Shown piece by piece: positions 17,526-27,742 of a stretch of DNA of 64,000 bases. The notes beneath the pieces were generated by a model that saw only the letters and a list, made by a program, of their open reading frames with translations, was not told where the DNA came from and made no database searches. Position numbers and translations under genes: made by a program. Position 1 is the first letter of the stretch; each line of letters starts with the position of its first letter. The stretch is from Thalassospira sp. (GTDB taxonomy: Bacteria; Pseudomonadota; Alphaproteobacteria; Rhodospirillales; Thalassospiraceae): assembly GCF_030690045.1 (NCBI RefSeq), contig NZ_JAUYHK010000011.1:682001-746000 (forward strand), read 5' to 3'.

Positions 17526-18504
17526 GTTTGCGTTCCCCCGCCAAAAGGCCAATCAGGCCACCGCGCGCAAACAGCACGACCAGCAACAACAAAACGCCCA
17601 GCGGCAATTGCCAGTAATCAAACGCCCCGCCCAGAAGATGTTCCAGCAGGATATAAAGCCCCGCCCCGGCCACTGGCCCGAACAGACGCCCAACCCCACC
17701 CAGAATGACAAACACCATGATTTCACCCGACATGTGCCACGACAGCATCGACGGGCTGACAAACCGGTTCAGATCGGCATAAAGCGCCCCGGCAAGCCCG
17801 GTGATCATTGCCGATATCACAAAGGCGGTCAGTTTGATGCGAAACGGGGCAATGCCGACACTTTTCATCCGCTGATCATTTTGACGTGCACCGTGCAGCG
17901 CCAAACCGAACCGCGACCGGACCAGTACCGCCGAAAACCACAGGGCCAAAGCCAGCAACACCGCACAAATGGCAAAGAAACTGATCGGATCGAGCGTATT
18001 AAGCCCCGGAAACCCGTTGCGAACATAAATCGACAGGCCATCCTCGCCGCCATAGGCAGGCCAGGAAATGGCGAAATAATAAATCATCTGTGCAAAAGCC
18101 AGCGTGATCATGATGAAATAAACCCCGCTGGTGCGCAGCGTGATCGCCCCGATCACCAATGCCGCCAATGCCGATGCAATCAGCGCAACCGCCCAGATCA
18201 CAATCATCTGGGTGGAACCGGAAATTTCAAACGGCCATGTCGCTATCGGTTGATAATTCAGGGCATGACTGGCCAAAATCCCGGCAGCATAACCACCGAT
18301 CCCGAAAAAGGCGGCATGGCCAAACGACACCAGCCCGCCATATCCCAGCGCGATGTTAAGCCCCACTCCGGCCAGCGCCAGAATCGCCACCTTGGTCACA
18401 AGGGTAATGATAAAAATTTCGCCCATCGCCTGGGCCACCAGTGGAATGGCGATCAACAGGGCCGCCAGAACACTATTGATGATGGTTTCGCGGTTCATGA
18501 TCAT
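17518..18504 (-). CDS. livM: LIV-type ABC transporter permease LivM
   Basis: A 328-residue inner-membrane permease with about 9-10 hydrophobic helices. LivM hallmarks include LNIALGYGGLVSFGHAAFFGIGGY (written here only in part: GLVSFGHAAFFGIGGYAA, about residues 50-70), TLRTSGVYFIMITLAFAQM, and a cytoplasmic loop GARQNDQRMKSVGI with the EAA-like coupling motif. It forms the channel with LivH. One base separates it from livH. Confidence 0.9.
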   Translation of the reverse strand: MIMNRETIINSVLAALLIAIPLVAQAMGEIFIITLVTKVAILALAGVGLNIALGYGGLVSFGHAAFFGIGGYAAGILASHALNYQPIATWPFEISGSTQMIVIWAVALIASALAALVIGAITLRTSGVYFIMITLAFAQMIYYFAISWPAYGGEDGLSIYVRNGFPGLNTLDPISFFAICAVLLALALWFSAVLVRSRFGLALHGARQNDQRMKSVGIAPFRIKLTAFVISAMITGLAGALYADLNRFVSPSMLSWHMSGEIMVFVILGGVGRLFGPVAGAGLYILLEHLLGGAFDYWQLPLGVLLLLVVLFARGGLIGLLAGERKHA

Positions 18505-18505
18505 C

Positions 18506-19441
18506 TTATGCTTTTGCCCCGAACAAACCGCTTGGCCGCAGGAACAGAACCAGCGCCATCAGAATATAAATCAGCATCGACGCCAGCGCCGACCCAATGG
18601 AGGTCGCACTGGAAGCATCGGTAACGGTGGACAAGGCCAGAGGCAGCAAAAACCGCCCCATCGTATCTGTAAACCCAACCAGAATGGACCCGATCAGTGC
18701 CCCCTTGATCGACCCGATACCGCCAATCACAATCACGACAAAGGCCAAAATCAGAACCGGTTCCCCCATGCCGACCTGCACCGATTGCGTCGTGCCGACA
18801 AAGGCCCCTGCCAGACCGGCCAAGGCCGCACCCAAGGCAAAAACAACGGTGTAAAGCCGGTCAATATTGATGCCAAGGGCGGCAATCATTTCGCGATCCG
18901 CCTCGCCCGCCCGGATGCGCGTGCCCAGCCGCGTCTTGCCAATCAGCAAAAATAGCCCGGCGGCAACCAGCAGGCCCGCCGCAATAATCGCCAGACGAAA
19001 AATCGGATATTGCGCCCCGCCCGGCAGGATCACGGTCCCCGCCAACAGGTCCGGCACATTTAAAAACAACGGAAAGGACCCGAATATCCAGCGCGTGCCT
19101 TCCGAAAAAATCAAAATAAGGGCAAATGTCGCCAGAACCTGATCCAGATGGTCGCGCCGATACAGCCTGCGAATCACCAGTATTTCGACCAGAACACCGG
19201 CAAGGGCAGCGGCCATCAGACTGGCCACCAGTCCCAGCCAGAACGATCCGGTCCATGCGGCAACAACGGCACAGGCAAAGGCCCCGACCATATAAAGCGA
19301 CCCATGCGCCAGATTGATCAGACCCATCACGCCAAAAACCAGCGTCAGACCCGATGCCATCAGGAACAGCATGACCCCCGACTGAAAGCCGTTCAACATC
19401 TGTTCCAGAAATAAAGAAAACATATCGGCAAACTCCGTCAC
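18506..19441 (-). CDS. livH: LIV-type ABC transporter permease LivH
   Basis: A 311-residue permease with about eight membrane segments; LivH hallmarks are SGLTLVFGVMGLINLAHG (about residues 31-48), the loop RAGEADREMIAALGIN (coupling helix) and GGIGSIKGALIGS near the end. It follows livK after a 47-base gap that holds a stem-loop, and reads almost directly into livM. Confidence 0.9.
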   Translation of the reverse strand: MTEFADMFSLFLEQMLNGFQSGVMLFLMASGLTLVFGVMGLINLAHGSLYMVGAFACAVVAAWTGSFWLGLVASLMAAALAGVLVEILVIRRLYRRDHLDQVLATFALILIFSEGTRWIFGSFPLFLNVPDLLAGTVILPGGAQYPIFRLAIIAAGLLVAAGLFLLIGKTRLGTRIRAGEADREMIAALGINIDRLYTVVFALGAALAGLAGAFVGTTQSVQVGMGEPVLILAFVVIVIGGIGSIKGALIGSILVGFTDTMGRFLLPLALSTVTDASSATSIGSALASMLIYILMALVLFLRPSGLFGAKA

Positions 19442-19446
19442 AAGAT

Positions 19447-19471
19447 GGCGGGCACCGCAACGATGCCCGCC
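19447..19471 (-). other. Intercistronic stem-loop between livK and livH
   Basis: GGCGGGCA (19447-19454) and TGCCCGCC (19464-19471) form a perfect 8-bp stem with a 9-base loop, right after the binding-protein stop. No T-run follows on the minus strand, so it more likely protects the upstream mRNA than terminates. Confidence 0.55.
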
Positions 19472-19488
19472 GACTTGTCAGACTGTTC

Positions 19489-20634
19489 TCACATCGTGCA
19501 TTCCGATGCATAGGCATCAACGTGATCGGCAATGGCCATGCCGACGATCTTGTTGGTCAGAACATCACCTTCCTTGACCACTTCACGAACATAGATGTCC
19601 TGAATCGGGTGATGGTTCGCACCAAAGATGAATTTGCCCCGGACCGAATTGAAATCCGCCGCCCGCAGTGCCTCGCGGAACGCATCCTGATCCTTTACAT
19701 CGGCCTTTTCCATCGCCGACAGCAACAGGTTTGCCGTGTCAAAACCATAGGAGGCATAAATCGAGGGCAAACGACCATATTCCGCCTGGAAGGTTTCGAC
19801 AAAGGCCTTGTTGGTGGCATTGTCGATATCTTTTGACCAGTTGGACGTATTTTTGATGCCAAGGGCGGCATCACCAATCGCACCCAAAATTCCCTGATCC
19901 AGCGAGAATGCGGGGCCAATCAACGGAATATCCACACCCGACTGGGCATATTGCTTCATGAACGCAATGCCCATGCCGCCGGGCAGGAAAAAGAAGACGC
20001 TATCGGCACCCGAAGCCCGAATTTGCGCAATTTCGGCCGCATAATCGGTCTGGCCCAGCTTGGTATAAACTTCGCCGGAAATATCGCCATAATAGAACCG
20101 CTTGAACCCGGCGATGGAATCCGTACCGGCTGGATAATTCGGGGCCATCACAAAAGTTTTGCTGTAACCCTGACTGCTGGCATATCCGCCTGCTGCTTCG
20201 TGCAAATTATCGTTCTGATAGGACACGCTGAAATAATTCTTGTTGCACCCCTTGCCCGCAAGCTGCGACGGGGCCGCATTGACCGACAGATAAAATTTAT
20301 CCTGCGCAATCGCCGACGGCACAACCGCCATCGCCAGATTTGACCAGATGATGCCGGTCAGGATATCGACCTTTTCGCTCTGGATCATTTTATCGGCCAA
20401 CTGAACCGCGATATCGGGTTTTTGCTGATCGTCTTCGATCACAACTTCCAGATCGCTGTTGCCTGCCTGTTTGACCGCCAGCATGAAGCCGTCGCGAGCA
20501 TCAATGCCCAATCCGGCCCCGCCGCCCGACAATGTGGTAATCATCCCGACCTTCACAGGTTCTGCCTGTGCGACCGTTGCGGTCATCAATGCGGCGATTG
20601 CAACTGCTGCAACCGTTGCCTTGTTACCCTTCAT
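19489..20634 (-). CDS. ABC transporter periplasmic substrate-binding protein (LivK/branched-chain type)
   Basis: A 381-residue type-I periplasmic binding protein. A Sec signal (Lys-rich start, AAVAIAALMTATVAQA, cleavage before EPVKVG at about residue 25) is followed by the VGMITTLSGGGAGLGIDARDGFMLAV ligand-binding start typical of Peripla_BP_6 proteins, then two lobes. GGAGG precedes the ATG. It is the first liv gene on this strand, 211 bp after kynA, so it may have its own promoter. Given the locus, kynurenine, tryptophan, anthranilate or a related aromatic acid is the likely ligand, not tested by sequence. Confidence 0.88.
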   Translation of the reverse strand: MKGNKATVAAVAIAALMTATVAQAEPVKVGMITTLSGGGAGLGIDARDGFMLAVKQAGNSDLEVVIEDDQQKPDIAVQLADKMIQSEKVDILTGIIWSNLAMAVVPSAIAQDKFYLSVNAAPSQLAGKGCNKNYFSVSYQNDNLHEAAGGYASSQGYSKTFVMAPNYPAGTDSIAGFKRFYYGDISGEVYTKLGQTDYAAEIAQIRASGADSVFFFLPGGMGIAFMKQYAQSGVDIPLIGPAFSLDQGILGAIGDAALGIKNTSNWSKDIDNATNKAFVETFQAEYGRLPSIYASYGFDTANLLLSAMEKADVKDQDAFREALRAADFNSVRGKFIFGANHHPIQDIYVREVVKEGDVLTNKIVGMAIADHVDAYASECTM

Positions 20635-20845
20635 TCAAGCCTCCACCATACGTGTTGTCATAAGTTACCGCTTCCCTGAACCCGATGTCTTTTCTGGAGG
20701 GTTTCACCCCCTCATTTTTGGCATTCGGGCATCTTGCGCGCATCTTTCAGATCATCCTGACCGATGCGGTCTTTCGGTGACAATTTGTGTCTACCGATTG
20801 TTCTAACAGCTTTTTATCGAACTGCACCAGATCATCCGCACGTCA

Positions 20846-21688
20846 TCACAACGTTGTCCGGACCCGCCACAATTCGGGGAAAAGTTCCACTTCCAGCATC
20901 CGTTTCAGATAAGACACACCGCCCGTCCCCCCGGTTCCTCGTTTAAAGCCGATCACCCGTTCGACCGTGGTGACATGGTTAAAACGCCACCGCCGGAAAT
21001 AATCTTCGAAATCCACCAACTTTTCGGCCAGTTCATATAATGGCCAATAGCATTTCGGATCGCTGTAAACCACATGCCATGCCTTGATCACGTCATCGGA
21101 CGGCGTATGGGTTTGTGCCACATCCCGGTCCAGAATATCGCGTGGGATGGCAATGCCGTTGCGCTCCAGCAGGCGCAGGGCTTCGTCATACAAGCTGGGT
21201 ACCGCCAGTTCAGCCTGCAAGATGGCGAAAATGTCGGCGCGATGGGCATGGGGGCGCAACATTGCGGCATTGCGATTGCCGACCATGAATTCAATCTGGC
21301 GATATTGCCAGGACTGAAACCCCGAAGACGGCCCCAACGCATCGCGAAAACTTGTGTAATCGCTGGGCGTCATGGTGCGCAATACGTCCCACGCACTGTT
21401 AAGCTGTTCAAAAATCCGCGATACCCGCGACAGCATTTTAAAGGCGGGCGGCAAATCATCATTGCGGATGGCATCCCGCGCCGCTGTAATTTCGCGGATC
21501 GCAAGACGCATCCAGAGTTCCGATGTCTGATGCTGAATGATAAACAGCATTTCATCATGGGCGTCGCTTAAGGGTTTTTGCGCCCCCAGAATGGCATCCA
21601 GCGATAAATAATCGCCATAGGACATCGCCCCGGCGAAATCCATTTTCGCGCCTTCACCCGACGGATCATAAGGTTTGTTACCGCTCAT
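20846..21688 (-). CDS. kynA: Tryptophan 2,3-dioxygenase
   Basis: A 280-residue haem enzyme that opens the indole ring of L-tryptophan to N-formylkynurenine. Family marks: [13 protein letters not shown] near the start, [19 protein letters not shown] (about residues 45-63, active-site His and substrate contacts), [16 protein letters not shown], and [25 protein letters not shown] near the end, written here in pieces: [14 protein letters not shown] (haem-ligand His region) and [10 protein letters not shown] (substrate loop). The start at 21688 overlaps the kynU stop (ATGA); a longer frame begins inside kynU and is unlikely. Length is typical for bacterial enzymes. Confidence 0.95.
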   Translation of the reverse strand: MSGNKPYDPSGEGAKMDFAGAMSYGDYLSLDAILGAQKPLSDAHDEMLFIIQHQTSELWMRLAIREITAARDAIRNDDLPPAFKMLSRVSRIFEQLNSAWDVLRTMTPSDYTSFRDALGPSSGFQSWQYRQIEFMVGNRNAAMLRPHAHRADIFAILQAELAVPSLYDEALRLLERNGIAIPRDILDRDVAQTHTPSDDVIKAWHVVYSDPKCYWPLYELAEKLVDFEDYFRRWRFNHVTTVERVIGFKRGTGGTGGVSYLKRMLEVELFPELWRVRTTL

Positions 21689-22878
21689 GTTACCGCCTGT
21701 CTTTTTTGAAACCGGGCGCAATCCCACGTCCGTTGTGCCATCACATCGGCCAGAATGCCAATCGCCGCAGTCACATCATCCTGATCGATATAAAGCGGGG
21801 TAAAGCCGAACCGGATAATATCGGGTGCCCGGAAATCGCCAATCAACCCGCGGTCAATCAGGGCCTGCATCACGGCATATCCCTGATCAAACCGGAACGA
21901 CACCTGCGATCCGCGCTGTGCGGCATCGCGCGGGCTGGCAAGGGTCAGCATCGGGCAACGTGCCTCGACCCCGGCAATAAATTGTTCGCAAAGATCAACC
22001 GAACGGGCGCGGATATCGGTCATTGTCACGCCGTCCCACGCCTCAAGCGCGGTTTCAAGCACGCTCATCTGAATGACCGGCGGCGTTCCCACCCGCATAC
22101 GCGAAATGTCAGGGGCCGGAACATAATCGGGGTCAAAAGCAAAGGGTGCCGCATGCCCCAGCCAGCCCGACAAGGCCGGGCGGACATGTTGCACATGATC
22201 GGGTCGCACATAAATGAAGGCTGGTGAGCCCGGCCCGCCATTCAGGTATTTATAGGTGCATCCCACCGCAAAATCGGCCTTGCAGCCTGACAGATCAACC
22301 GGCACCGCCCCGGCGGAATGCGCCAGATCCCAGATCACCAGTGCCCCAGCATCATGGGCCTTTTGCGTGATGCGCTGCATGTCATGCATCCGCCCGGTGC
22401 GGTAATCAACATGGGTCAGCATCAAAACCGCCAGATCCTCATCAATCAGGCCTTCGACCTGTTCCGGGGATGGTGTTTTCAGGACATGCCCGCGTCCAAG
22501 GCTTTTGATCAGGCCGTCCGCCATATAAAGATCAGTCGGGAAATTGCCGCTATCGGACATTACAACCTTGCGATCCGGGCGCAGTTCAAGCGCACTTGCC
22601 AGTGCCTGATACACCTTGATCGACAGGGTATCGCCCATCACCACCGTTCCGGGGACCGCCCCGATCAGACGCGCAATTTTGTCGCCCACCCGTGCGGGTT
22701 GTTCCATCCATTTCGCCTCGTTCCAGCCGCAGATCAACATATCGCCCCATTCATCGGAAATTACCGACGCCGCCCGTGCCGCTGCCTTTTTCGGCAACGG
22801 GCCCAGCGAATTGCCATCAAGGTAAATGATCCCTTCTGGCAGGTGAAAAAGCGATTTGGTGGCGGCAAAATCGATCAT
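21685..22878 (-). CDS. kynU: Kynureninase
   Basis: A 397-residue PLP-dependent hydrolase that cleaves L-kynurenine to anthranilate and alanine. It opens [11 protein letters not shown], has the PLP-lysine segment [11 protein letters not shown] (about residues 225-235), [14 protein letters not shown] with the PLP-ring Asp, and R in RVGTPPV and FGFTPLY near the end. The ATG at 22878 shares one base with the stop of the CoA ligase gene (TGATG), and an in-frame TTG one codon earlier is ignored. It couples the kynurenine steps to the aminobenzoyl-CoA steps in a single transcript. Confidence 0.95.
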   Translation of the reverse strand: MIDFAATKSLFHLPEGIIYLDGNSLGPLPKKAAARAASVISDEWGDMLICGWNEAKWMEQPARVGDKIARLIGAVPGTVVMGDTLSIKVYQALASALELRPDRKVVMSDSGNFPTDLYMADGLIKSLGRGHVLKTPSPEQVEGLIDEDLAVLMLTHVDYRTGRMHDMQRITQKAHDAGALVIWDLAHSAGAVPVDLSGCKADFAVGCTYKYLNGGPGSPAFIYVRPDHVQHVRPALSGWLGHAAPFAFDPDYVPAPDISRMRVGTPPVIQMSVLETALEAWDGVTMTDIRARSVDLCEQFIAGVEARCPMLTLASPRDAAQRGSQVSFRFDQGYAVMQALIDRGLIGDFRAPDIIRFGFTPLYIDQDDVTAAIGILADVMAQRTWDCARFQKRQAVT

Positions 22879-24500
22879 CAAGACGCATCCTGTTTCAGAC
22901 GGAACCGTTGGATTTTCCCCGTCGGAGTTTTGGGCAATTCATCAATGAAGACAATGGATCGCGGATATTTATAAGGGGCAATCGTCGCCTTGACAAAATC
23001 CTGCAAAATCTTCGCCATTTCCGGCGATGCCGATGCCGTTCCGGCCAGAACGACATAGGCCCGCACCACATTCCCGCGTTCTGCATCGGCGGCGGCAACC
23101 ACCGCGCATTCGCTGACATCGGGATGGGACAGCAACACCGCCTCGACCTCTGGCCCGGCAATGTTATAGCCCGACGACACAATCATATCGTCATTGCGGG
23201 CGGCAAAATGGAAATAACCATCCTCATCCTGACGAAACGCATCGCCGGTAATGTTCCAGCCATCACAGACATATTTGCGTTGCCGCGTATCGGCCAGATA
23301 CCGGCACCCGGTCGGTCCGCGTACCGCCAGACGCCCCACAGTGCCGCGTGGCACCTCGTTCATCTTGTCATCAACGACTTTGGCCTCATATCCCGCTACC
23401 GGCTTGCCCGTACAGGCCGGATGGGAATCGCCAAATCGGTTGGAAATGAAAATATGCAGCAATTCCGTTGCCCCGATCCCGTCCAGCATCGGTTTGCCGG
23501 TTTTTTCCATCCAGGCCTGATAGACCGGGGCAGGCAATGTTTCGCCCGCCGACACGGCGGCACGCAGGGATGACAAATCCGCCCCGTCTTCCATCGCCGC
23601 CAGCATCGCCCGATAGGCGGTCGGTGCGGTAAAACACACCGTCGCCTTATATTTTTCAATGATTGCCACCATATTGGGCGGCGACGCCGTTTCCAGCAAG
23701 GTCGCGGTTGCCCCGAACCGCAACGGAAAGACCGCCAGACCGCCAAGGCCAAAGGTAAAGGCCAGCGGTGGTGATCCGACAAAAACATCATCCGGGATCA
23801 CTTGCAGGACTTCTTTGGCGTATCCGTCGGCAATGATCAAAAGATCACGGTGGAAATGCATGGTTGCCTTGGGTTCGCCCGTTGTGCCCGATGTAAAACC
23901 CAGCAACGCTACATCATCGCGCCCGGTTTTCACCGCCTCGAACATCACCGGTTTGGTCAGGGCGGCGCGGTCCAGTTCGGCATCATGATTGGCGGTGCCG
24001 TCAAACCCGATCACGGTTTTCAGATGCTGGCTGCTTTTGGCGCACAGAACCATTTCATCCATCAGCCGCGTATCGCACAGGGCAAATTTGATTTCGGCCT
24101 TATCGACGATTTTCGACAATTCGCCCGCTCGCAACATCGGCATGGTATTGACCACCACCGCCCCGGCCTTGGTCGCCGCCAACCAGCATGCCACCATCGC
24201 CGGATTATTGGCAGACCGGATCAAGACCCGGTTGCCCGGCCTGACGCCATAATCGGCGATCAGGGCATGGGCAATGCGGTTGGTCCAGTCGGCCAATTCT
24301 TTATAGGTGCGTTGCCGCCCGTTGCCGATCAGGGCGGTATGATCGCCAAACCCGCGTTCCACCATGCGGTCTGTCAGTTCAACCCCGACATTGAGATAAT
24401 CCGGATAATCAAATCCGTCGGTGCGCAATTCCGGCCATTCATCGAAAGGCGGTAAATTATCGCGGGTAAAGGTATCGATATGTGCGGTCGGTCCAAGCAT
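22878..24500 (-). CDS. abmG: 2-aminobenzoate (anthranilate)-CoA ligase
   Basis: A 540-residue ANL-superfamily enzyme. The P-loop LLGFTSGTTGEPKATMH (about residues 195-211), the adenylate motif GATELLH, the hinge region GWNITGD...GYFHFAARNDDMI and the C-terminal catalytic Lys in KTPTGKIQRF are all present. It belongs to the benzoate-CoA-ligase-like branch. Placed between kynureninase and the beta-oxidation genes, with the aminobenzoyl-CoA monooxygenase/reductase in the same operon, anthranilate is the expected substrate. The symbol follows the Azoarcus evansii abm naming from memory. The 5' gap to the dehydrogenase gene is 23 bp. Confidence 0.87.
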   Translation of the reverse strand: MLGPTAHIDTFTRDNLPPFDEWPELRTDGFDYPDYLNVGVELTDRMVERGFGDHTALIGNGRQRTYKELADWTNRIAHALIADYGVRPGNRVLIRSANNPAMVACWLAATKAGAVVVNTMPMLRAGELSKIVDKAEIKFALCDTRLMDEMVLCAKSSQHLKTVIGFDGTANHDAELDRAALTKPVMFEAVKTGRDDVALLGFTSGTTGEPKATMHFHRDLLIIADGYAKEVLQVIPDDVFVGSPPLAFTFGLGGLAVFPLRFGATATLLETASPPNMVAIIEKYKATVCFTAPTAYRAMLAAMEDGADLSSLRAAVSAGETLPAPVYQAWMEKTGKPMLDGIGATELLHIFISNRFGDSHPACTGKPVAGYEAKVVDDKMNEVPRGTVGRLAVRGPTGCRYLADTRQRKYVCDGWNITGDAFRQDEDGYFHFAARNDDMIVSSGYNIAGPEVEAVLLSHPDVSECAVVAAADAERGNVVRAYVVLAGTASASPEMAKILQDFVKATIAPYKYPRSIVFIDELPKTPTGKIQRFRLKQDAS

Positions 24501-24523
24501 GGTAAAGTCCCTGATACAGCATG

Positions 24524-25681
24524 TTATTTTTGTGCCAGCGTTTGCCGTGCAATGATTGTTTTCTGGACGTCCGACGCGCCTTCATAAATACGAAGGGCAC
24601 GTATCTCCCGATACAGCGATTCAACGATATGTCCACTTCGGACCCCGTCGCCGCCATGAATTTGTACCGCCTTGTCAATGACGGTTTGGGCATGATCGGT
24701 TGCAAAAAGTTTCGCCATCGCCGCCTCGCGACTGACCCGCGCAGCACCACTGTCTTTCAACCATGCGGCACGATAAACCAGAAGGGCGGATGCATCGACA
24801 TCCAGCGCCATATCGGCGACATGCCCCTGCACCATCTGCAAATCAAACAAAGGGGCACCAAATAACTGGCGTTCCTGCACACGATTTAGGGTTTCGTCCA
24901 GCGCCCGACGCGCAAACCCCAATGCCGCCGCCGCCACAGTCGCGCGAAACACATCCAGCACCGACATGGCGATTTTAAACCCCTCGCCCGATGCGCCGAT
25001 CATCGCATGTGCCGGAATCCGGCAATTTTCAAATTTCAACCGCGCCAACGGATGCGGGGCGATGGTTTCAATGCGTTCAGCAATGGTAAAACCGGCAATA
25101 CCGGCAGGCACGATAAAGGCCGAAAGCCCCCTGGCACCCGGTGCATCGCCGGTGCGGGCAAACAGCACATAAAACCCGGCAATGCCGCCATTGGAAATCC
25201 AGGTTTTTTCACCGTCGAGAATATAATCATCGCCATCACGCCGCGCCGTCAGGGCAATATTGGCAACATCCGATCCCGATTGCGGTTCGGTCAGCGCAAA
25301 GGCGGCCAAAGCCGATCCATTCCGAATCTGCGGCAACCATTCTGTGCGCTGGGCCGGGTTGCCAAACAGCGAAATCGCCCCGCTGCCCAGCCCCTGCATG
25401 GCAAAGGCAAAATCGGCCAGACCATCATGGCGCGCCAGTGTTTCGCGAATCAGGCACAGGCTGCGCACATCAAGCCGGGCATCCGGCCTTGCCGGATCAA
25501 TCGCCGCATGGACAAGCCACCCGCCCGCGGCCAGCATCCTCACCAGCGCCCGGCAAGCCTCATCGACATTATGATGATCAATGCCATGCAGATGCGCGGT
25601 CGCCCAGACATCAAGTTTTTGCGCCAGATCGCGGTGACGATCCTCGAAAAACGGCCAGTCCAGAAAGGTTTTATCCGCCAT
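24524..25681 (-). CDS. Acyl-CoA dehydrogenase family protein
   Basis: A 385-residue flavoprotein. FAD/substrate motifs [13 protein letters not shown] (about residues 128-140) and TWISNGG are present, with the C-terminal [16 protein letters not shown] containing the Glu that serves as catalytic base in short-chain members. The start at 25681 shares one base with the hydratase stop (TGATG). It would oxidise the ring-derived CoA thioester after reduction/hydroxylation. Electrons would pass to ETF, which is not encoded here. Confidence 0.88.
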   Translation of the reverse strand: MADKTFLDWPFFEDRHRDLAQKLDVWATAHLHGIDHHNVDEACRALVRMLAAGGWLVHAAIDPARPDARLDVRSLCLIRETLARHDGLADFAFAMQGLGSGAISLFGNPAQRTEWLPQIRNGSALAAFALTEPQSGSDVANIALTARRDGDDYILDGEKTWISNGGIAGFYVLFARTGDAPGARGLSAFIVPAGIAGFTIAERIETIAPHPLARLKFENCRIPAHAMIGASGEGFKIAMSVLDVFRATVAAAALGFARRALDETLNRVQERQLFGAPLFDLQMVQGHVADMALDVDASALLVYRAAWLKDSGAARVSREAAMAKLFATDHAQTVIDKAVQIHGGDGVRSGHIVESLYREIRALRIYEGASDVQKTIIARQTLAQK

Positions 25682-26493
25682 CAATTGCCCTCGAATACCG
25701 GCTTTTCCTTGATCACAAACGCCTCATAGGCGCGGCGGAAATCCTGGGTCTGCATACAAATCGCCTGTGCCTGTGCCTCGGCCTCAATTGCCTGTTCGAT
25801 ACCCATGCTCCATTCCTGCGCCAGCATGGTTTTGGTCATCATATGGCCAAATCCGGGACCCGATGCGATGCGATTCGCCAGCATCAGCGCCTCGTCATGC
25901 AGCGCATCGGCATCGACGATTTTGTTATAGAATCCCCATTTGTCGCCTTCGTCCGCCGTCATGGTCCGGCCGGTATACAGCAATTCTGCTGCTCGCCCCT
26001 GCCCGATGATGCGCGGCAAAATGGCGCAGGCCCCCATGTCACAGGCAGCAAGCCCGACACGGGTAAACAAAAACGCGGTTTTTGCCCCCGGTGTGGCAAT
26101 GCGCAAATCCGATGCCATCGCCAAAATCGCCCCCGCCCCGACGCACACACCGTCAATCGCCGCAATCACCGGCTTGCCACAGCCAATCATCGCCTTGACC
26201 AGATCACCGGTCATGCGGGTAAAGGCCAACAGACCTTTCATATCCTTGCCGATCAGCGGGCCAATAATATCATGCACATCGCCGCCCGAACAAAAATTGC
26301 CACCGGTCGGCTCGAACACCACCGCCTTGACATCATCGGCATAAACCAGATCACGAAACGTATCGCGCAATTCGGCATAGCTTTCAAAGGTCAGCGGATT
26401 TTTGCGTTCCGGACGGTTCAGCGAAATCACTGCAATCGCCCCATCCATCCGCCAGTTAAAGGTCTTTGGTTTCAGACCGGCCATCTCAGTCAT
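25681..26493 (-). CDS. Enoyl-CoA hydratase/isomerase family protein with non-canonical active site
   Basis: A 270-residue crotonase-fold protein. The oxyanion-hole segments [10 protein letters not shown] and [18 protein letters not shown] are intact. Where ordinary hydratases have a catalytic Glu followed by GLIPGAGG, this protein reads [19 protein letters not shown], so that Glu is Arg and an Asp appears at the place occupied by the catalytic Asp of 4-chlorobenzoyl-CoA dehalogenase. A hydrolytic or ring-opening job on the amino-oxo-cyclohexene-carbonyl-CoA is therefore possible. The ATG at 26493 has AGAGG upstream and overlaps the marR stop by eight bases; a start at 26520 is also open. Confidence 0.85.
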   Translation of the reverse strand: MTEMAGLKPKTFNWRMDGAIAVISLNRPERKNPLTFESYAELRDTFRDLVYADDVKAVVFEPTGGNFCSGGDVHDIIGPLIGKDMKGLLAFTRMTGDLVKAMIGCGKPVIAAIDGVCVGAGAILAMASDLRIATPGAKTAFLFTRVGLAACDMGACAILPRIIGQGRAAELLYTGRTMTADEGDKWGFYNKIVDADALHDEALMLANRIASGPGFGHMMTKTMLAQEWSMGIEQAIEAEAQAQAICMQTQDFRRAYEAFVIKEKPVFEGN

Positions 26494-26983
26494 GGGGAAC
26501 CTCTTTGTGTCGGACGACATCGCGTAAAATATGAATCAGGATATCGGCATCACTGGCGCTCAGATCGCCAAACAAATCACTGACCCATCCTTCATGGACC
26601 TGCGCACATTCGGTAAAATGTGCACGGCCGTCGGCGGTCAGTTTGACAATTGATGCCCGGCGGTCATTTTCAACCGGCACCCGCACCACCATGCCATCGG
26701 CCACAAGCCGGTCCACAATGCCGGTGACATTGCCGTTCGAGACCATCAGGGCACTGGAAAGTTCGCTCATGCGCATGCCGTCTTCGCACCGGTCAAGGGC
26801 GGCGAGCACGTCAAACCGCGGCAGGGTCGATCCGAAATCGACCCGCATTTTTTCGCGCAAGGCCGCCTCGGTCTGGCGCGAAACCTTTAAAATCTGCAAC
26901 CATGCCCTAAGGCGGGTCTTGGGAAGGTCAACCGACCCCACCGATGATTTTTTCGATGCGAGTGCGCCGGACGATACGGTCAT
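26486..26983 (-). CDS. MarR-family transcriptional regulator
   Basis: A 165-residue winged-helix regulator: dimerising helices at both ends and a DNA-binding core [36 protein letters not shown] followed by the wing [16 protein letters not shown] (about residues 55-120). MarR proteins in aryl-CoA degradation operons usually respond to the CoA thioester. Its start overlaps the SDR stop (ATGA), so it is made from the operon it probably controls; a candidate operator lies at 30108-30140. Confidence 0.9.
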   Translation of the reverse strand: MTVSSGALASKKSSVGSVDLPKTRLRAWLQILKVSRQTEAALREKMRVDFGSTLPRFDVLAALDRCEDGMRMSELSSALMVSNGNVTGIVDRLVADGMVVRVPVENDRRASIVKLTADGRAHFTECAQVHEGWVSDLFGDLSASDADILIHILRDVVRHKEVPHD

Positions 26984-27741
26984 ATCTCGCCCCCCGAAAC
27001 CGAAATCGCCTGCCCGGTAACCGACCCGGCATTTTCAGCGCACAGCCACATCACCGTATCGGCAATTTCGGCAGGTTGGATAAACCGGCCCTGCGGATTG
27101 GCGGCGCTCAGGCTGGCACGGGCGGCGTCATGACTCATGCCGGTTTTCGCTACGATATTCTCGATGGATTGTGCCAGCATCGGGGTTTCGGTAAAACCGG
27201 GGCATATGGCATTGACTGTCACCGGCGTTTTCGCCAGTTCCACCGCCATCGCCCGCACCAGCCCAACCACGCCATGCTTGGCCGCGCAATAGGCCGCAAC
27301 ATAGGGATATCCCTTTAACCCGGCGGTCGAGGCAATGGCAATCAACCGGCCCGGCGCGGTGCGATCCATCGCGGCCAATCCTTCGCGAAACGTCAAAAAC
27401 GCCCCGGTCAGATTAACCGCCAGCGTATCGTGCCACAAATCAAGACCGGTTTTTGCCACCGGCGCACTTTGCGCCATGCCGGCATTGGCAATCACCAGAT
27501 CAATTCCGCTCAGCAATTTTCGGGCGGCGGCAAACATCGCAACCATCGAATTTTCATCACTGACATCGGCCTGCAAGGGCGCAATATTGGGGTGCAGGCT
27601 GGCGGTTTCCTGCAACGGTTCCATCCGGCGTCCGGTGATCACTACCTGCACCCCGGCCGCGGCCAGTTTTTGCGCAATCACCGCACCAACGCCCGATCCA
27701 CCGCCCGTCACCACCGCCCGTCTGATTGCCAGTTTTGTCAT
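26980..27741 (-). CDS. Short-chain dehydrogenase/reductase
   Basis: A 253-residue classical SDR: nucleotide-binding TGGGSGVG (about residues 12-19), NAG (about 88), catalytic Ser in IASTAG and YxxxK in YCAAK (about 152-156), then ICPGFTETPM. It fits a 3-hydroxyacyl-CoA dehydrogenase step in the aminobenzoyl-CoA route. One base separates it from the monooxygenase/reductase gene upstream. Confidence 0.88.
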   Translation of the reverse strand: MTKLAIRRAVVTGGGSGVGAVIAQKLAAAGVQVVITGRRMEPLQETASLHPNIAPLQADVSDENSMVAMFAAARKLLSGIDLVIANAGMAQSAPVAKTGLDLWHDTLAVNLTGAFLTFREGLAAMDRTAPGRLIAIASTAGLKGYPYVAAYCAAKHGVVGLVRAMAVELAKTPVTVNAICPGFTETPMLAQSIENIVAKTGMSHDAARASLSAANPQGRFIQPAEIADTVMWLCAENAGSVTGQAISVSGGEI

Positions 27742-27742
27742 A

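Noticed and set aside
20680-20720. GAGGG/CCCTC hairpin between livK and kynA as terminator of the kyn operon
   Set aside because: The T-rich tract is on the plus-strand side, whereas both flanking genes are on the minus strand, so it is in the wrong orientation for them.
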